Notes: a model not told the origin generated them from the sequence alone. A stretch of 64,000 nt of DNA from Leeia speluncae (GCF_020564625.1 NZ_JAJBZT010000001.1:550825-614824), one strand, 5' to 3'; counted from the stretch's first letter, positions 37,046 through 46,334 are shown. Numbers and translations: made by a program.

Positions 37046-38398
37046 ATGGCCAAAACTAAATCCATCTATGTATGTACTGAATGTGGCGGCACCTTGCCAA
37101 AGTGGCAAGGACAATGTCCTCATTGCCAAGCTTGGAATACATTACAAGAAACTGTGGTGGATACTGGCCCTACACGTTTTAAATCATTAGCTAATACCAG
37201 CGAACTACAATCGTTAGAGTCTGTTGAAGCGCTAGATATCCCTAGGCACCCAACCGGATTAGGCGAATTTGATCGTGTTTTAGGTGGTGGTTTGGTCGAT
37301 GGGGCGGTGATCTTAATTGGTGGTGATCCGGGGATTGGTAAATCTACCTTGCTGCTGCAAACCCTATGCTCCGTGACGGATCGGATGCAGGTGATATATG
37401 TATCTGGTGAAGAGTCGGCAGAACAAATTGCATTAAGAGCCAAACGTCTGAATGTGCAATCTAAGGGAGTGCAGCTATTAGCTGAAATTCAACTAGAAAA
37501 GATCCTCGCGACGCTTGAAAAACATCGTCCACAATTAGCGGTGATTGATTCTATCCAAACCATTTATTCCGAAGCATTAGGTTCTGCTCCGGGAAGTGTC
37601 GGACAAGTAAGAGAGTGTTCTGCGCAATTAACCCGATTTGCAAAGCAAAGCGGTACGACTATTATTTTAGTAGGGCATGTAACCAAAGAAGGTTCATTGG
37701 CTGGTCCGCGTGTGTTAGAGCATATTGTGGATACGGTGCTATATTTTGAAGGGGATACGCATTCTAGTTTTAGATTGATTCGTGCCTTTAAAAACCGTTT
37801 TGGTGCGGTGAATGAACTAGGCGTCTTTGCCATGACAGAAAAAGGCCTACGAGGGGTAAGCAACCCATCTGCCTTATTTTTATCTGGCCATGAATCACCG
37901 GTTGCTGGTAGTTGCGTCTTAGTCACCCAAGAAGGAACCAGACCATTATTAGTCGAAGTGCAGTCTTTAGTGGAAGACGCACACGGGTTTAACCCAAAAC
38001 GCCTAGCAAATGGGATGGAGCAAAATCGCTTGGCCATGCTATTAGCTGTCTTGCATCGTTTTGGTGGTTTGGGGCTTTTTGATCAGGATATTTTTCTAAA
38101 TGCCGTCGGTGGCGTCAAAATATCTGAGCCAGCCGCAGATTTAGCTATTTTAGCTGCAATTATTTCTTCTTTTAAAAACCGACCATTAAAAGAAAAACTG
38201 GTTGTGTTTGGTGAAGTGGGGCTAGCTGGTGAGATACGACCCGTGCAAAGAGGGCAGGAGCGTTTAAAAGAAGCGGCTAAACTAGGTTTTCATGTCGCGA
38301 TTGTTCCTGCTGCAAATGCGCCAAAGCAACCGATTGATGGACTAACTATCCATGCTGTATCTAGAATTGAACAAGCATTAGATTACTTTTTTGATTAA
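37046..38398 (+). CDS. radA: DNA repair protein RadA
   Basis: RecA-like branch-migration helicase in recombination. The 450-residue protein has the N-terminal zinc finger CTECGG...CPHC (residues about 10-28), Walker A GGDPGIGKSTLLLQ, Walker B region LAVIDSIQT, the RadA signature KNRFG, and a C-terminal Lon-protease-like domain (residues about 275-450, VGGVKISEPAADLAILAAII) without a catalytic Ser-Lys dyad expected for activity. Complete and monocistronic. Confidence 0.97.
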   Translation: MAKTKSIYVCTECGGTLPKWQGQCPHCQAWNTLQETVVDTGPTRFKSLANTSELQSLESVEALDIPRHPTGLGEFDRVLGGGLVDGAVILIGGDPGIGKSTLLLQTLCSVTDRMQVIYVSGEESAEQIALRAKRLNVQSKGVQLLAEIQLEKILATLEKHRPQLAVIDSIQTIYSEALGSAPGSVGQVRECSAQLTRFAKQSGTTIILVGHVTKEGSLAGPRVLEHIVDTVLYFEGDTHSSFRLIRAFKNRFGAVNELGVFAMTEKGLRGVSNPSALFLSGHESPVAGSCVLVTQEGTRPLLVEVQSLVEDAHGFNPKRLANGMEQNRLAMLLAVLHRFGGLGLFDQDIFLNAVGGVKISEPAADLAILAAIISSFKNRPLKEKLVVFGEVGLAGEIRPVQRGQERLKEAAKLGFHVAIVPAANAPKQPIDGLTIHAVSRIEQALDYFFD

Positions 38399-38590
38399 TG
38401 TAAACTGAACCGGCAGTCATTACGTTATCAACTTTTAAAGCAGAGTGGTTTACAATAGCTTTGAAGAAAATACTGAAATAAATCAGCATAGTGTCTGACT
38501 AATCTGTGATTAGCACGTCAATGCTCGTTTAGATGAAATAAATACATTGCCAGTACGTTGATGAAGTATTAAAAAGACGCTTCGTATTGG

Positions 38591-39427
38591 ATGACTTACG
38601 CAGAGAATGGCCAGATGTCTGAAGTGAAACACAAAGTCCTCATTGTGGATGATAACGCGACGAATCGTCAGGTATTGCTGTTTCTGTTAAAACAATACGC
38701 GGATGATGTTGAAGTAGCAGTGAATGGCGTTGAGGCAGTTGAAAAGGCTGAACAATCCCAATTTGACCTGATTGTGATGGATTGTCACATGCCAGTCATG
38801 GATGGCTTAGATGCATGTCGGCTGATACGAGCAAATGAAATACGAACAGGTGCTACACCAAGCAAAATTGTTGCATTAACTGCTTATGGTAGCCCAGAAA
38901 ATCGAAAAGACTGCCTAGAAGCCGGCATGAATGATTTCTATGTTAAACCAGTTAGCAAGGGAATGGTGCAGCAGTGGTTTGGCCCTGCTGAAGCAGCGAA
39001 AAAAGAAACTGAAACGCTTATCCCAAATGAAGAGCGTGTGCCTAAACATCCGGGTGATTTAGCTGCAATTGAAGAGGCGATCTTGCAGCAATTATCTACG
39101 CTTGGTTTGAGTGTGAAAACCGTTGCTGCCGCTGCTACTTTGTTGATTCATCAGTTACCGGATTCTTGCGCAAAATTGCATGGTGCTTTTGCGGCAAAAG
39201 ATCGTATCGCCGTTCAACGAATTGCGCATACTTTAAAAGGATCGGTCGGAACACTAACAGCACATCAACCGTTTCAAGCATGTTTAGCTTTAGATATGCT
39301 GGCAAAGCGTGAAGATGCTAGCTGGTCTGAAATGTCGGTTCAGTTGGCAGAGATAGAGCGTTGGCGCCCTGCATTTATTGCGGCGACAGAAAACCTATTA
39401 ATGCGTTCTGGGTTCACCATCAACTAA
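38591..39427 (+). CDS. Receiver-HPt phosphorelay protein
   Basis: 278-residue protein with a CheY-like receiver (about 14-128; VLIVDDNATNRQV, Asp at about residue 64 in VMDCHMPVMDG, Lys in FYVKPV) and a C-terminal histidine phosphotransfer domain (about 165-270) with the HPt His at about residue 213 in RIAHTLKGSVGTL. It lacks any output or kinase domain and no hybrid kinase gene is adjacent, so it would act as an intermediate in a relay encoded elsewhere. ATG 38615 (MSEVKHKVLIVDD) has a better Shine-Dalgarno and may be the real start. Confidence 0.87.
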   Translation: MTYAENGQMSEVKHKVLIVDDNATNRQVLLFLLKQYADDVEVAVNGVEAVEKAEQSQFDLIVMDCHMPVMDGLDACRLIRANEIRTGATPSKIVALTAYGSPENRKDCLEAGMNDFYVKPVSKGMVQQWFGPAEAAKKETETLIPNEERVPKHPGDLAAIEEAILQQLSTLGLSVKTVAAAATLLIHQLPDSCAKLHGAFAAKDRIAVQRIAHTLKGSVGTLTAHQPFQACLALDMLAKREDASWSEMSVQLAEIERWRPAFIAATENLLMRSGFTIN

Positions 39428-39475
39428 TATTGCGGATCTACTTACTCAAGAAGGCGTTGATGTTAGCTAACTTGG

Positions 39476-40363
39476 TTAACGCCTTTCAATAATCTCTCCC
39501 GCTTTAGGGATTTTCTCTATGTTCCAATGGCTAATCGCCCAATCAATTAGTGAACTGAGTGAATCAAACTCGCTGATTGCAGGTGGTGCTTGATTCAGCA
39601 AGTCTAAAACTTGATGCCATGTTATCAGTGGATTTTCATCGGTAACTGGTGTGGCAAGGTTTTGCTTGCTGAGCTTTTGCCCACTAGAAGAGACGATAAT
39701 AGGAAGGTGGCTATACATTGGCGTTGTAAAGCCCAAGGCAGTTTGTAATTGCATTTGCCTTGGGGTGGAATGGATAAGATCTATTCCCCGAACAATATGC
39801 GTCACCCCTGCTTGATGATCATCCGCGACAACAGCGAGTTGATAAGCGACCAAACCATCTGCTCTAAATAAAACAAAATCCCCTAGTGACTTTGCAATAT
39901 CGTAATGTTGTGTGCCTTGAATTTGATCTTCAAAAGAGATCTCTGCTCCTTCCATAGCGAAACGCCATGCTCGCACTTGGCTGACGGTTTGTTGCCGGCA
40001 TGTTCCTGGATAGACTGGTCCTTCTACCCCTGCATGCGCGATTTCTGCAATCTCTTTTCTTGAGCATTGGCAGCCATAGGCACGATGTTTGTCTTTTAAT
40101 TGGGATAACAATTGTTGGTAATAAGCCGTCTGCTGGTGCTGGTAGACGACCTCTCCATCCCAATGCAAACCATATGCGTCTAAGATGCTTAAAATCTGAT
40201 TAGTTGCTCCAGGCATGACGCGGGGAGTATCAATATCTTCAATGCGGAGAAGCCATTTGCCCAGATTCGCCTTTGCATCTAAATAGCTAGCAATGGCAGT
40301 AAAGAGCGAACCAAAGTGAAGTGGACCAGTAGGAGAGGGGGCAAAGCGGCCTATATAAGTCAT
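39476..40363 (-). CDS. gluQ: Glutamyl-Q tRNA(Asp) synthetase
   Basis: Attaches glutamate to the queuosine base in the anticodon of tRNA-Asp. The 295-residue protein is a truncated GluRS: RFAPSPTGPLHFGSL (HIGH-type), KLSKQN (KMSKS-type), and zinc ligands in YGCQCSRKEI and YPGTCR, with no anticodon-binding domain. Length and zinc site support GluQRS over GluRS. Convergent with the REC-HPt gene. Confidence 0.95.
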   Translation of the reverse strand: MTYIGRFAPSPTGPLHFGSLFTAIASYLDAKANLGKWLLRIEDIDTPRVMPGATNQILSILDAYGLHWDGEVVYQHQQTAYYQQLLSQLKDKHRAYGCQCSRKEIAEIAHAGVEGPVYPGTCRQQTVSQVRAWRFAMEGAEISFEDQIQGTQHYDIAKSLGDFVLFRADGLVAYQLAVVADDHQAGVTHIVRGIDLIHSTPRQMQLQTALGFTTPMYSHLPIIVSSSGQKLSKQNLATPVTDENPLITWHQVLDLLNQAPPAISEFDSLSSLIDWAISHWNIEKIPKAGEIIERR

Positions 40364-40504
40364 GGATACAGAGATCTTAAATGATACGCGTATTATAACG
40401 CTCCGTTTTCATACGCTATAGAAAAATGAATGCCCACAAAAAATTACTTGCAGTCCTTAAATTTTATCAATGATAATGTCATTTAAATTGAATGGGTGTG
40501 AGTA

Positions 40505-41296
40505 ATGAATATGCAAGTTAAGATCGGTAGAATGGCTTTCTTATGGATGCTACTAGCGGCAACTAGTGTGCATGCGTTGGTGATTGAGACGCCAACAAAT
40601 GGATGGAACCATTCGGGTTTAACAGATGGTACGAATACCGAAAAAGCCGCCTATCCGTATTCCCCTATTTACCGTGGTATTCAATCAGAACGCACCATGA
40701 TCCAAGGACGGCTTCGTAGCGCAGGAAAAAATCGTCAGCCCGGCAAGCTAATTGTAAATGGTAACCCTATGGTGCTGTATTCAGATAAAGAAGGTTACTA
40801 CGCCCGCCCATATGCATTTGGTAAAGGTTCTAATAGCATTGAAGTAAGAGATGCACAGGGTAGTAAGCGTGTGCAGTTTTATGAGGCGAATCCAAATAAA
40901 CAAAACGCAGACATTCGAATAATTACCGCTTGGGATGACAGCCAAGCCGAATTAGATATGCATGTCATTACCCCTGATGGGCAACACGCCTTTTTTGCAA
41001 ATCCAGTATTAGATGGTGGTGGCGGTTTGGACGTGGATAGCGTCGATGGTGCTGGACCTGAAATGTTCTCTGTGACGGCAGCGAAGCATGGTGCTTATCA
41101 TGTGTATATCAATTACTGGGGAAATTTTGGCAATGGCGGTTATCACTTTAATGAATCTACCCGCCAAAAACCAATGATTACGACCACCATTACCATTATT
41201 ACTTATGAAAATACACTAAAGGAAAAGCGTGAAACGTTTATCGTCCCCGTTCGGAAAATAGGGGAGCTTACGTTAGTAAAATCGATGGTTTTTTAA
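40505..41296 (+). CDS. YfaP-like DUF2135 secreted protein
   Basis: 263-residue exported protein with a signal peptide (AFLWMLLAATSVHA, cleavage near residue 25). The region about 135-220 matches the DUF2135 pattern: IRIITAWDDSQAELDMHVIT, then PDGQHAFFANP, a Gly/Asp-rich stretch and GAYHVYINYWGNFGNGGYHF. The N-terminal half (SERTMIQGRLR, KLIVNGNPMVLYSDKEGYYA) looks like a beta domain. It resembles E. coli YfaP (258 residues), which is of unknown function, but the yfa companion genes (yfaA, yfaQ, yfaS, yfaT) are not here. Confidence 0.75.
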   Translation: MNMQVKIGRMAFLWMLLAATSVHALVIETPTNGWNHSGLTDGTNTEKAAYPYSPIYRGIQSERTMIQGRLRSAGKNRQPGKLIVNGNPMVLYSDKEGYYARPYAFGKGSNSIEVRDAQGSKRVQFYEANPNKQNADIRIITAWDDSQAELDMHVITPDGQHAFFANPVLDGGGGLDVDSVDGAGPEMFSVTAAKHGAYHVYINYWGNFGNGGYHFNESTRQKPMITTTITIITYENTLKEKRETFIVPVRKIGELTLVKSMVF

Positions 41297-41436
41297 GCGA
41301 ATAGTGAATGGAGAATTATTGGAAAGTGTATTTCCTTTAATAGGCAGTGTTTATTACATCCAACAGAAACTGTTTTTTTCACATGAATCCCATTAGTTTT
41401 GGTATTCATCAAATGTAATTTTCACTTGCCCTTTGC

Positions 41437-42204
41437 TTATTGATCCACTTTAGCACTGATGTAATGGAAGAGAGTACGAATGACATTTATCGCTAATGTT
41501 GCCTCTGCCTCGCTGAGCAATGAGTCGTTTGGGTGAGCAACCGTGGCATTATTTCTTATTGTATTGATAGCATCAATGACAGTCCCAAAACCATTTAAAA
41601 TTCGAACTATCTCATTGTCTCTGGTACCTAAGTGCTGAAAAGACAGATGTGATGAGCGAAGTTTTTTAAACAACGTCGTAATTGAGGCACCTTCTAAGTC
41701 AGGGATACCTGCTTCAGTACACAGTGCCCGTATGTAACCATGTAATGCGGTGTGTAGCCGATCAACACAGCTAATTGGCCCACTAGTTTTTAAAAGACTG
41801 TCCGCATCTGCTAGTGCTCGCTCCACAACTTCAGTAGCCAAAAGGGATTTAGTAAGAACTGTTGGGACATGATCAACATTCGCACCTAGCTCAAAAAGCA
41901 AGTCTGGAGCATCTCGTTGAAGTATTCTGTTAACCTTTGTGTTGTCAATAATTACCTGAATAGCATCAGGGTTATGCATAGACAAATACTTGAGGACTTG
42001 GAAAATACTTGCGCCGTAATCTTCATCCCCGAAGTGCAAACTTCTTAGAAGTCGATTGTGTGACTGAATATACTCATGTTCTCCTGTTTGGTAGCCAATC
42101 TCAATCCAGTCACTTTCCGTGAATTCTGAATGTACTGCGCGTTGAAGCGCTAGAATTAACTTACCTTCAAATTTTGAGTCCAAAAGGAAATTGATAAGTG
42201 CCAT
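41437..42204 (-). CDS. Abortive infection family protein (Abi_C)
   Basis: 255-residue protein whose C-terminal part (about 150-250) matches the Abi_C type domain found in abortive-infection proteins: LHTALHGYIRALCTEAGI, then TIRNNATVAHPNDSLLSEAE and ATLAINVIRTLFHYI, i.e. an RN...AH motif in a helical bundle. The N-terminal part (about 1-130) is helical with no domain I recognise. It stands alone on the minus strand with 140-160 base spacers on both sides and no integrase, toxin or restriction gene nearby. A phage-defence role is inference from the family. Confidence 0.75.
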   Translation of the reverse strand: MALINFLLDSKFEGKLILALQRAVHSEFTESDWIEIGYQTGEHEYIQSHNRLLRSLHFGDEDYGASIFQVLKYLSMHNPDAIQVIIDNTKVNRILQRDAPDLLFELGANVDHVPTVLTKSLLATEVVERALADADSLLKTSGPISCVDRLHTALHGYIRALCTEAGIPDLEGASITTLFKKLRSSHLSFQHLGTRDNEIVRILNGFGTVIDAINTIRNNATVAHPNDSLLSEAEATLAINVIRTLFHYISAKVDQ

Positions 42205-42364
42205 ATGATCATGTTGTTATAAAAAGACGAAAAAACGTTCAATTTCGTGAAAGTAGAATTTTTGGACAGAAAGTTAGCAACTACAAATGGATAATTCCAT
42301 ATATGCTGTCAGGCGGTCAATGCTCTTGATTTTATCCCTATTAAAGTAAATTGTGGTTACTCAC

Positions 42365-42973
42365 TCACAATATCGGCCGTGAAAGCGAGAACGTTTCATT
42401 TGTATAACAGTAATCATCTCCAGCCAACTTTCCGACGGTACGTTGCTGCGGCCCTGTTAGTAGCGGATCATCAGATTGAGTTTGCGAGGTGCTGATATGG
42501 ATGACTTCTAGCAGCATCATTTTCCCTGCGCCTGGTTCTTGGCCAAATTCTAATACTTCTTTTAACCTGCATTCGAATCTAACCGGTGAGGCGAAGAGGC
42601 TTGATGCTTTTACGGTTTGGCTTTCGATGGTTTCAATCTTTAATTCATCAATTTCGCTGACTTCATACGGGTAGTCTGCACAAGTCTGGTTCATGATTTC
42701 AACTGATGCTTCGGTCACAATATTGACGACACACTCTTTGGTGGCTCTTAGATTGATAAGCGTATCTTTCTCTTTTTTATCTCTTGGGTTGACTTGTATG
42801 ACGCTCAAAATGGGTGGGTTGACGCTGGCAACGGTAAAAAAAGAAAATGGTGCGAGATTGGTTTTTCCGTTTGGGCTAATCGTACTCACCCAAGCGATTG
42901 GGCGAGGAGTGATTGCAGTCGTCATGATTTTATAGAGTAGTTGCTGGTTAAATGCTGGTGCAAAATAGTCCAT
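42365..42973 (-). CDS. Flavin reductase-like FMN-binding protein
   Basis: 202-residue protein of the flavin reductase-like domain family (split-barrel FMN binding). Landmarks are the N-terminal LYKIMTTAITPRPIAWVSTI, GKTNLAPFSFFTVASVNPPI and CVVNIVTEASVEIMNQTCAD. It could be a flavin reductase partner of a monooxygenase, but none is adjacent. It ends the minus-strand pair with the LysR gene (11 bases apart), so the two are likely cotranscribed. Confidence 0.85.
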   Translation of the reverse strand: MDYFAPAFNQQLLYKIMTTAITPRPIAWVSTISPNGKTNLAPFSFFTVASVNPPILSVIQVNPRDKKEKDTLINLRATKECVVNIVTEASVEIMNQTCADYPYEVSEIDELKIETIESQTVKASSLFASPVRFECRLKEVLEFGQEPGAGKMMLLEVIHISTSQTQSDDPLLTGPQQRTVGKLAGDDYCYTNETFSLSRPIL

Positions 42974-42984
42974 GCTGTTGCCTT

Positions 42985-43914
42985 TTATGATGATTGTGCG
43001 TTATTCCACATCCATTGATCCCAAGGTGGGGTTGCTCCTAGAGATTGGTGGAGATATTCGACCAATGCCCTTGCTTTGGCGGGTAAGTGTCTTCTACTGG
43101 TGTATACCGCGTATAACTGAAAGCCTTCGATTGGATAATCTAGCAAAATGGGCGTTAACTCTCCATTTTTTAGCGCATTTCCAACTGAAAAAGTAGGCTC
43201 CATGATAATGCCTTCCCCACGAATGGCGGCTTGGCGAAGTAGGTCGCCATTATTGGCTTGGAATGGGCCTTTTACTTTGACTTTAATCGGGTGCTTATCT
43301 TCTAAATAGTGCCAAACGTCGGATTGATCACTGTTGGTATAAATGAGGCAGGCGTGATTCGCTAGTTCATTTGGATGTTTGGGGGTTCCGTATTTAGCTA
43401 AATAAGCGGCAGATGCACAGGTAATCATCTGAATATTGGCTAATTTTCTTGCAATTAGATTGGGTGCGAGTTGTCTTGTGATTCGAATAGCAAGATCACA
43501 GCCTTCTTCGATTAGGTCGATCGTTCTATCGGATAGCTGCACTTCTAATTGTAAATCTGGGTGCTGTGTTTGAAATTGGCCAAGCAGATGAGAGAGGTGA
43601 TTTACCCCAAAAGTAACCGGCGCATTAAGGCGCAATAGGCCAGATAGCTGTTGTGTTTCTATACGCGCAGCGCATTCTGCTTCATCAATATCCTGAATTA
43701 TCTGGTAACACCGCTCTAGGTAGGCTCGGCCAGATTCAGTGAGGTTGATTTTGCGGGTTGTGCGCTGTAGTAGGCGAGTGCCCAGGTGTTCTTCTAAATC
43801 GCCAATGATTCTAGAGGTGGTTGTCGTCGAAATGTCTAGCTGTTCGGATGCTTTGGCAAAGCTACCTGCTTCAACCACCCGGACGTATACCCGCATACCT
43901 AATAGCACATCCAT
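42985..43914 (-). CDS. LysR-family transcriptional regulator
   Basis: 309-residue LysR regulator: winged HTH at residues 1-60 (YVRVVEAGSFAKASEQLDIS, then TTTTSRIIGDLEEHLGTRLL) and an effector-binding domain (about 90-300, LRLNAPVTFGVNHLSHLL). It is divergent from the doxX-ygiD pair and upstream of the flavin reductase gene, so it probably controls one or both; the shared 145-base region 43915-44059 would hold its operator. I could not point to a convincing T-n11-A site. Confidence 0.92.
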   Translation of the reverse strand: MDVLLGMRVYVRVVEAGSFAKASEQLDISTTTTSRIIGDLEEHLGTRLLQRTTRKINLTESGRAYLERCYQIIQDIDEAECAARIETQQLSGLLRLNAPVTFGVNHLSHLLGQFQTQHPDLQLEVQLSDRTIDLIEEGCDLAIRITRQLAPNLIARKLANIQMITCASAAYLAKYGTPKHPNELANHACLIYTNSDQSDVWHYLEDKHPIKVKVKGPFQANNGDLLRQAAIRGEGIIMEPTFSVGNALKNGELTPILLDYPIEGFQLYAVYTSRRHLPAKARALVEYLHQSLGATPPWDQWMWNNAQSS

Positions 43915-44059
43915 ATTTGCCTCTATTATCCCGAAATTCGGGGTAAATAATTAATTGTTTCCATATTTATCATCATAATCAAAACAATCATACTTCGTCC
44001 ATACCGCTGAAGAGAAGAAATGCTTCAGACCTAACATGAATGACTGAAAGGAATTGAAA

Positions 44060-44467
44060 ATGATTGATACTCGCACCGCTCCTTATGCCGCTTTTGTTTT
44101 AAGACTAGCCCTTGGTACGATGTTTATTGCACACGCCTTGCTTAAAATAATGGTGTTTACGTTACCAGGTACCGCACAATTTTTTGCATCAGTCGGTTTT
44201 CCTGGCTGGTTGGCTTACCCAACCGCTTTTGCAGAATTAGGTGGTGGTCTTTTACTGATTGTGGGTGTTTACCCTCGCTTGGTGGCTGGCGCTTTGATTC
44301 CGCTGCTAATTGGTGCAACCACGGTTCACTTGGGTAATGGTTGGTCTTTTACTAATGCAAATGGTGGTTGGGAATACCCTGTTTTCTTGGTGGCTGCCGC
44401 ACTTGTGCAATTACTGATTGGCGATGGTGCGTTTGCGCTAAAACCAACGACTCGTAAAGCGAAATAA
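44060..44467 (+). CDS. DoxX family membrane protein
   Basis: 135-residue integral membrane protein with four hydrophobic helices, DoxX family: APYAAFVLRLALGTMFIAHA, FFASVGFPGWLAYPTAFAEL, GGGLLLIVGVYPRLVAGALI and a last helix near YPVFLVAAALVQLLIG. ATG 44060, with AAAGGAA six bases upstream, is preferred over TTG 44054. The function is unknown; DoxX-type proteins are often linked to redox stress. It forms a pair with the following YgiD-like dioxygenase gene. Confidence 0.87.
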   Translation: MIDTRTAPYAAFVLRLALGTMFIAHALLKIMVFTLPGTAQFFASVGFPGWLAYPTAFAELGGGLLLIVGVYPRLVAGALIPLLIGATTVHLGNGWSFTNANGGWEYPVFLVAAALVQLLIGDGAFALKPTTRKAK

Positions 44468-44535
44468 TTGAATAGTTAAATCGGTGGTGAAGATATGCTT
44501 CGCCACCGATCCAATAACAGAAAAGCGAGTACACC

Positions 44536-45333
44536 ATGTCTAACCGTTTACCTGTCTACTTTATTTCTCATGGTTCACCAATGTTGGCATTAGGCGCTGG
44601 AAGATTTGGTGATGCTTGGGCAAAAATTACAGAAGAAATTGAAACACCAAAAGCCATTTTAATGATCTCTGCCCATTGGACGACGGTAGCCCCTGTGGTG
44701 AGTGCGGCAGAAAAACCAGAAACAATTCATGACTTTGGTGGCTTTCCCCGCGCCCTGTTTGAAGTGCAATACCCAACTGTTGGTGCGCCGTGGTTGGCGG
44801 AACGAGTGGCGGATTTACTTCAGTCTGCCAATTGGCCGGTGGCGATTCACCCCGATCGTGGTTTAGATCATGGTGCTTGGGTACCTTTACAAGAAATGTA
44901 CCCAATGGGTGAAATACCGGTGGCGCAATTGTCGATTCAACCAAGACAAGACCCTGCTTACCATTATCGTCTTGGTAAATTATTAGCACCGCTCCGTGAA
45001 GAGGGCGTGTTAATTTTGGCTTCCGGCAGCATTACGCATAACTTGGGTGATATTCACTGGCACCGTGATCATGACGATAACTTTAGCGAAGCATGGGCGA
45101 CCGAGTTCCAAAGTTGGGTATCTGATCAGTTGTTAGCTGGCCAAACAGATGCGATGTTGCAGTACCGTGCGAATGCGCCGCATGCACATTATGCACATCC
45201 GCATGATGATCACTTTATGCCTTTGTATGTGACGATGGGGGCAGGGGATGGCGAACAGGTGGATCGACTATTTGATGGGACGATGCTCGGTACGCTAGCG
45301 ATGGATGTCTATCGCTTTGGTGGTGTGAATTAA
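44536..45333 (+). CDS. ygiD: YgiD-like extradiol ring-cleavage dioxygenase
   Basis: 265-residue LigB-superfamily dioxygenase related to E. coli YgiD (4,5-DOPA dioxygenase). Metal-site and family segments are the N-terminal VYFISHGSPMLAL, LMISAHWTT, DRGLDHGAWVPLQEMYP, ILASGSITHNLGDIHW and HPHDDHFMPLYVTMGAG. The physiological substrate is uncertain. It follows doxX after 68 bases and is divergent from the LysR gene. Confidence 0.9.
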   Translation: MSNRLPVYFISHGSPMLALGAGRFGDAWAKITEEIETPKAILMISAHWTTVAPVVSAAEKPETIHDFGGFPRALFEVQYPTVGAPWLAERVADLLQSANWPVAIHPDRGLDHGAWVPLQEMYPMGEIPVAQLSIQPRQDPAYHYRLGKLLAPLREEGVLILASGSITHNLGDIHWHRDHDDNFSEAWATEFQSWVSDQLLAGQTDAMLQYRANAPHAHYAHPHDDHFMPLYVTMGAGDGEQVDRLFDGTMLGTLAMDVYRFGGVN

Positions 45334-45348
45334 CTAGTTATATGTGAG

Positions 45349-45388
45349 AAACCCCATATCGCTTTAACACTTAGCGATATGGGGTTTT
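45349..45388 (+). terminator. Terminator after ygiD
   Basis: Stem AAACCCCATATCGCT (45349-45363) / AGCGATATGGGGTTT (45373-45387), 15 perfect pairs with a 9-base loop, ending in TTTT. It lies between convergent genes and could serve both. Confidence 0.88.
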
Positions 45389-45408
45389 GTTGTTTTAGCG
45401 GTTAGTTT

Positions 45409-45735
45409 TCAGTCAAAGTCGAAAATCTCCCCCCAGAAACCTTCTTTTTTCTTTTTATAGCCTTGCTGCTGGCCATATTGATGATGATCATCTTTTTTGT
45501 AGTGGTGAGATTCCGTATGCCTTACTGGTTCTGGTTGGCGGTTTGGTACTGGTGAGGCGGTTGAAGAAGAATGGCCAAATCCCTGATTATTTGTTTGACC
45601 AACACTTCGTTCAATAATCTTATCTAGTTCACCTCTATCTAACCAGACGCCTCTGCAATCTGGGCAGTAGTCAATTTCTATTCCTTGGCGATCCGCCATC
45701 ACTAACTTTGTGTCTTTGCAGTTTGGACAAAGCAT
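45409..45735 (-). CDS. TFIIB-type zinc-ribbon protein
   Basis: 108-residue protein with an N-terminal zinc ribbon: CPNC at residues 3-6 and CPDC at about 24-27, followed by RGVWLDRGELDKIIER, the typical zf-TFIIB signature of small bacterial proteins. The rest is low-complexity, rich in His, Gln, Ser and Lys (HHYKKDDHHQYGQQQGYKKK), and ends in acidic GEIFDFD. The function of the family is unknown. Confidence 0.85.
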   Translation of the reverse strand: MLCPNCKDTKLVMADRQGIEIDYCPDCRGVWLDRGELDKIIERSVGQTNNQGFGHSSSTASPVPNRQPEPVRHTESHHYKKDDHHQYGQQQGYKKKKEGFWGEIFDFD

Positions 45736-45761
45736 CTGTTTTACCTCTCACAGTTTGGAAA

Positions 45762-46334
45762 TTAAAATTCTTCACGAACCTGTAGTTCTTCTGTTTGGCG
45801 GTTACGTCTTTTCTTTAGCCTTCTGCTGACATCTACCCGCCAAATGAGTTGTACTAAGAAGTAACCTACGGTGCCAATGGTGGCGGCTAGCACCAATAAA
45901 CCAACGACAAATGGCCAGCCTAAATGCCCAAACCAAGATAAAACCTCCTCACACCATGTCAGTATATGCCAATTGGTGAGGGCAGGGAAATCTGGCACAG
46001 TAGATAAAGAAGAAGGTAAAAACGTGGTACCAATTTTTAGCGCCAACAAGTAAAGCGGCACAATCGTGATTGGATTGCTGTAAAAGGTAAACGCAACTGA
46101 AACCGGTAAATTCACCCGGAAAATAAGGGCAAATAGAATCGCGCTAATGACTTGGAAGGGGCCAGGAATAAGGCCAGCAAAAGCACCAACAAACACCCCC
46201 CCACCGACGCTATGCGGTGCTAGTCGCCACAGTGCTCTGGCGGTAATTAAAGGGGCAATTGGTTTTAGCCAACGGTTATGGATTAACCATTTCCGGGTGG
46301 GTAACAACCAACGTGATAGGTACTTCCTTGGCAT
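45762..46334 (-). CDS. DUF2062 membrane protein
   Basis: 190-residue inner-membrane protein of the DUF2062 family, with segments VGGGVFVGAFAGLIPGPFQV, NLPVSVAFTFYSNPITIVPL and a C-terminal helix near VVGLLVLAATIGTVGYFLV, followed by a basic tail (RRLKKRRNRQ). The function is unknown. It is encoded upstream of the zinc-ribbon gene on the same strand, 26 bases away. Confidence 0.85.
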   Translation of the reverse strand: MPRKYLSRWLLPTRKWLIHNRWLKPIAPLITARALWRLAPHSVGGGVFVGAFAGLIPGPFQVISAILFALIFRVNLPVSVAFTFYSNPITIVPLYLLALKIGTTFLPSSLSTVPDFPALTNWHILTWCEEVLSWFGHLGWPFVVGLLVLAATIGTVGYFLVQLIWRVDVSRRLKKRRNRQTEELQVREEF

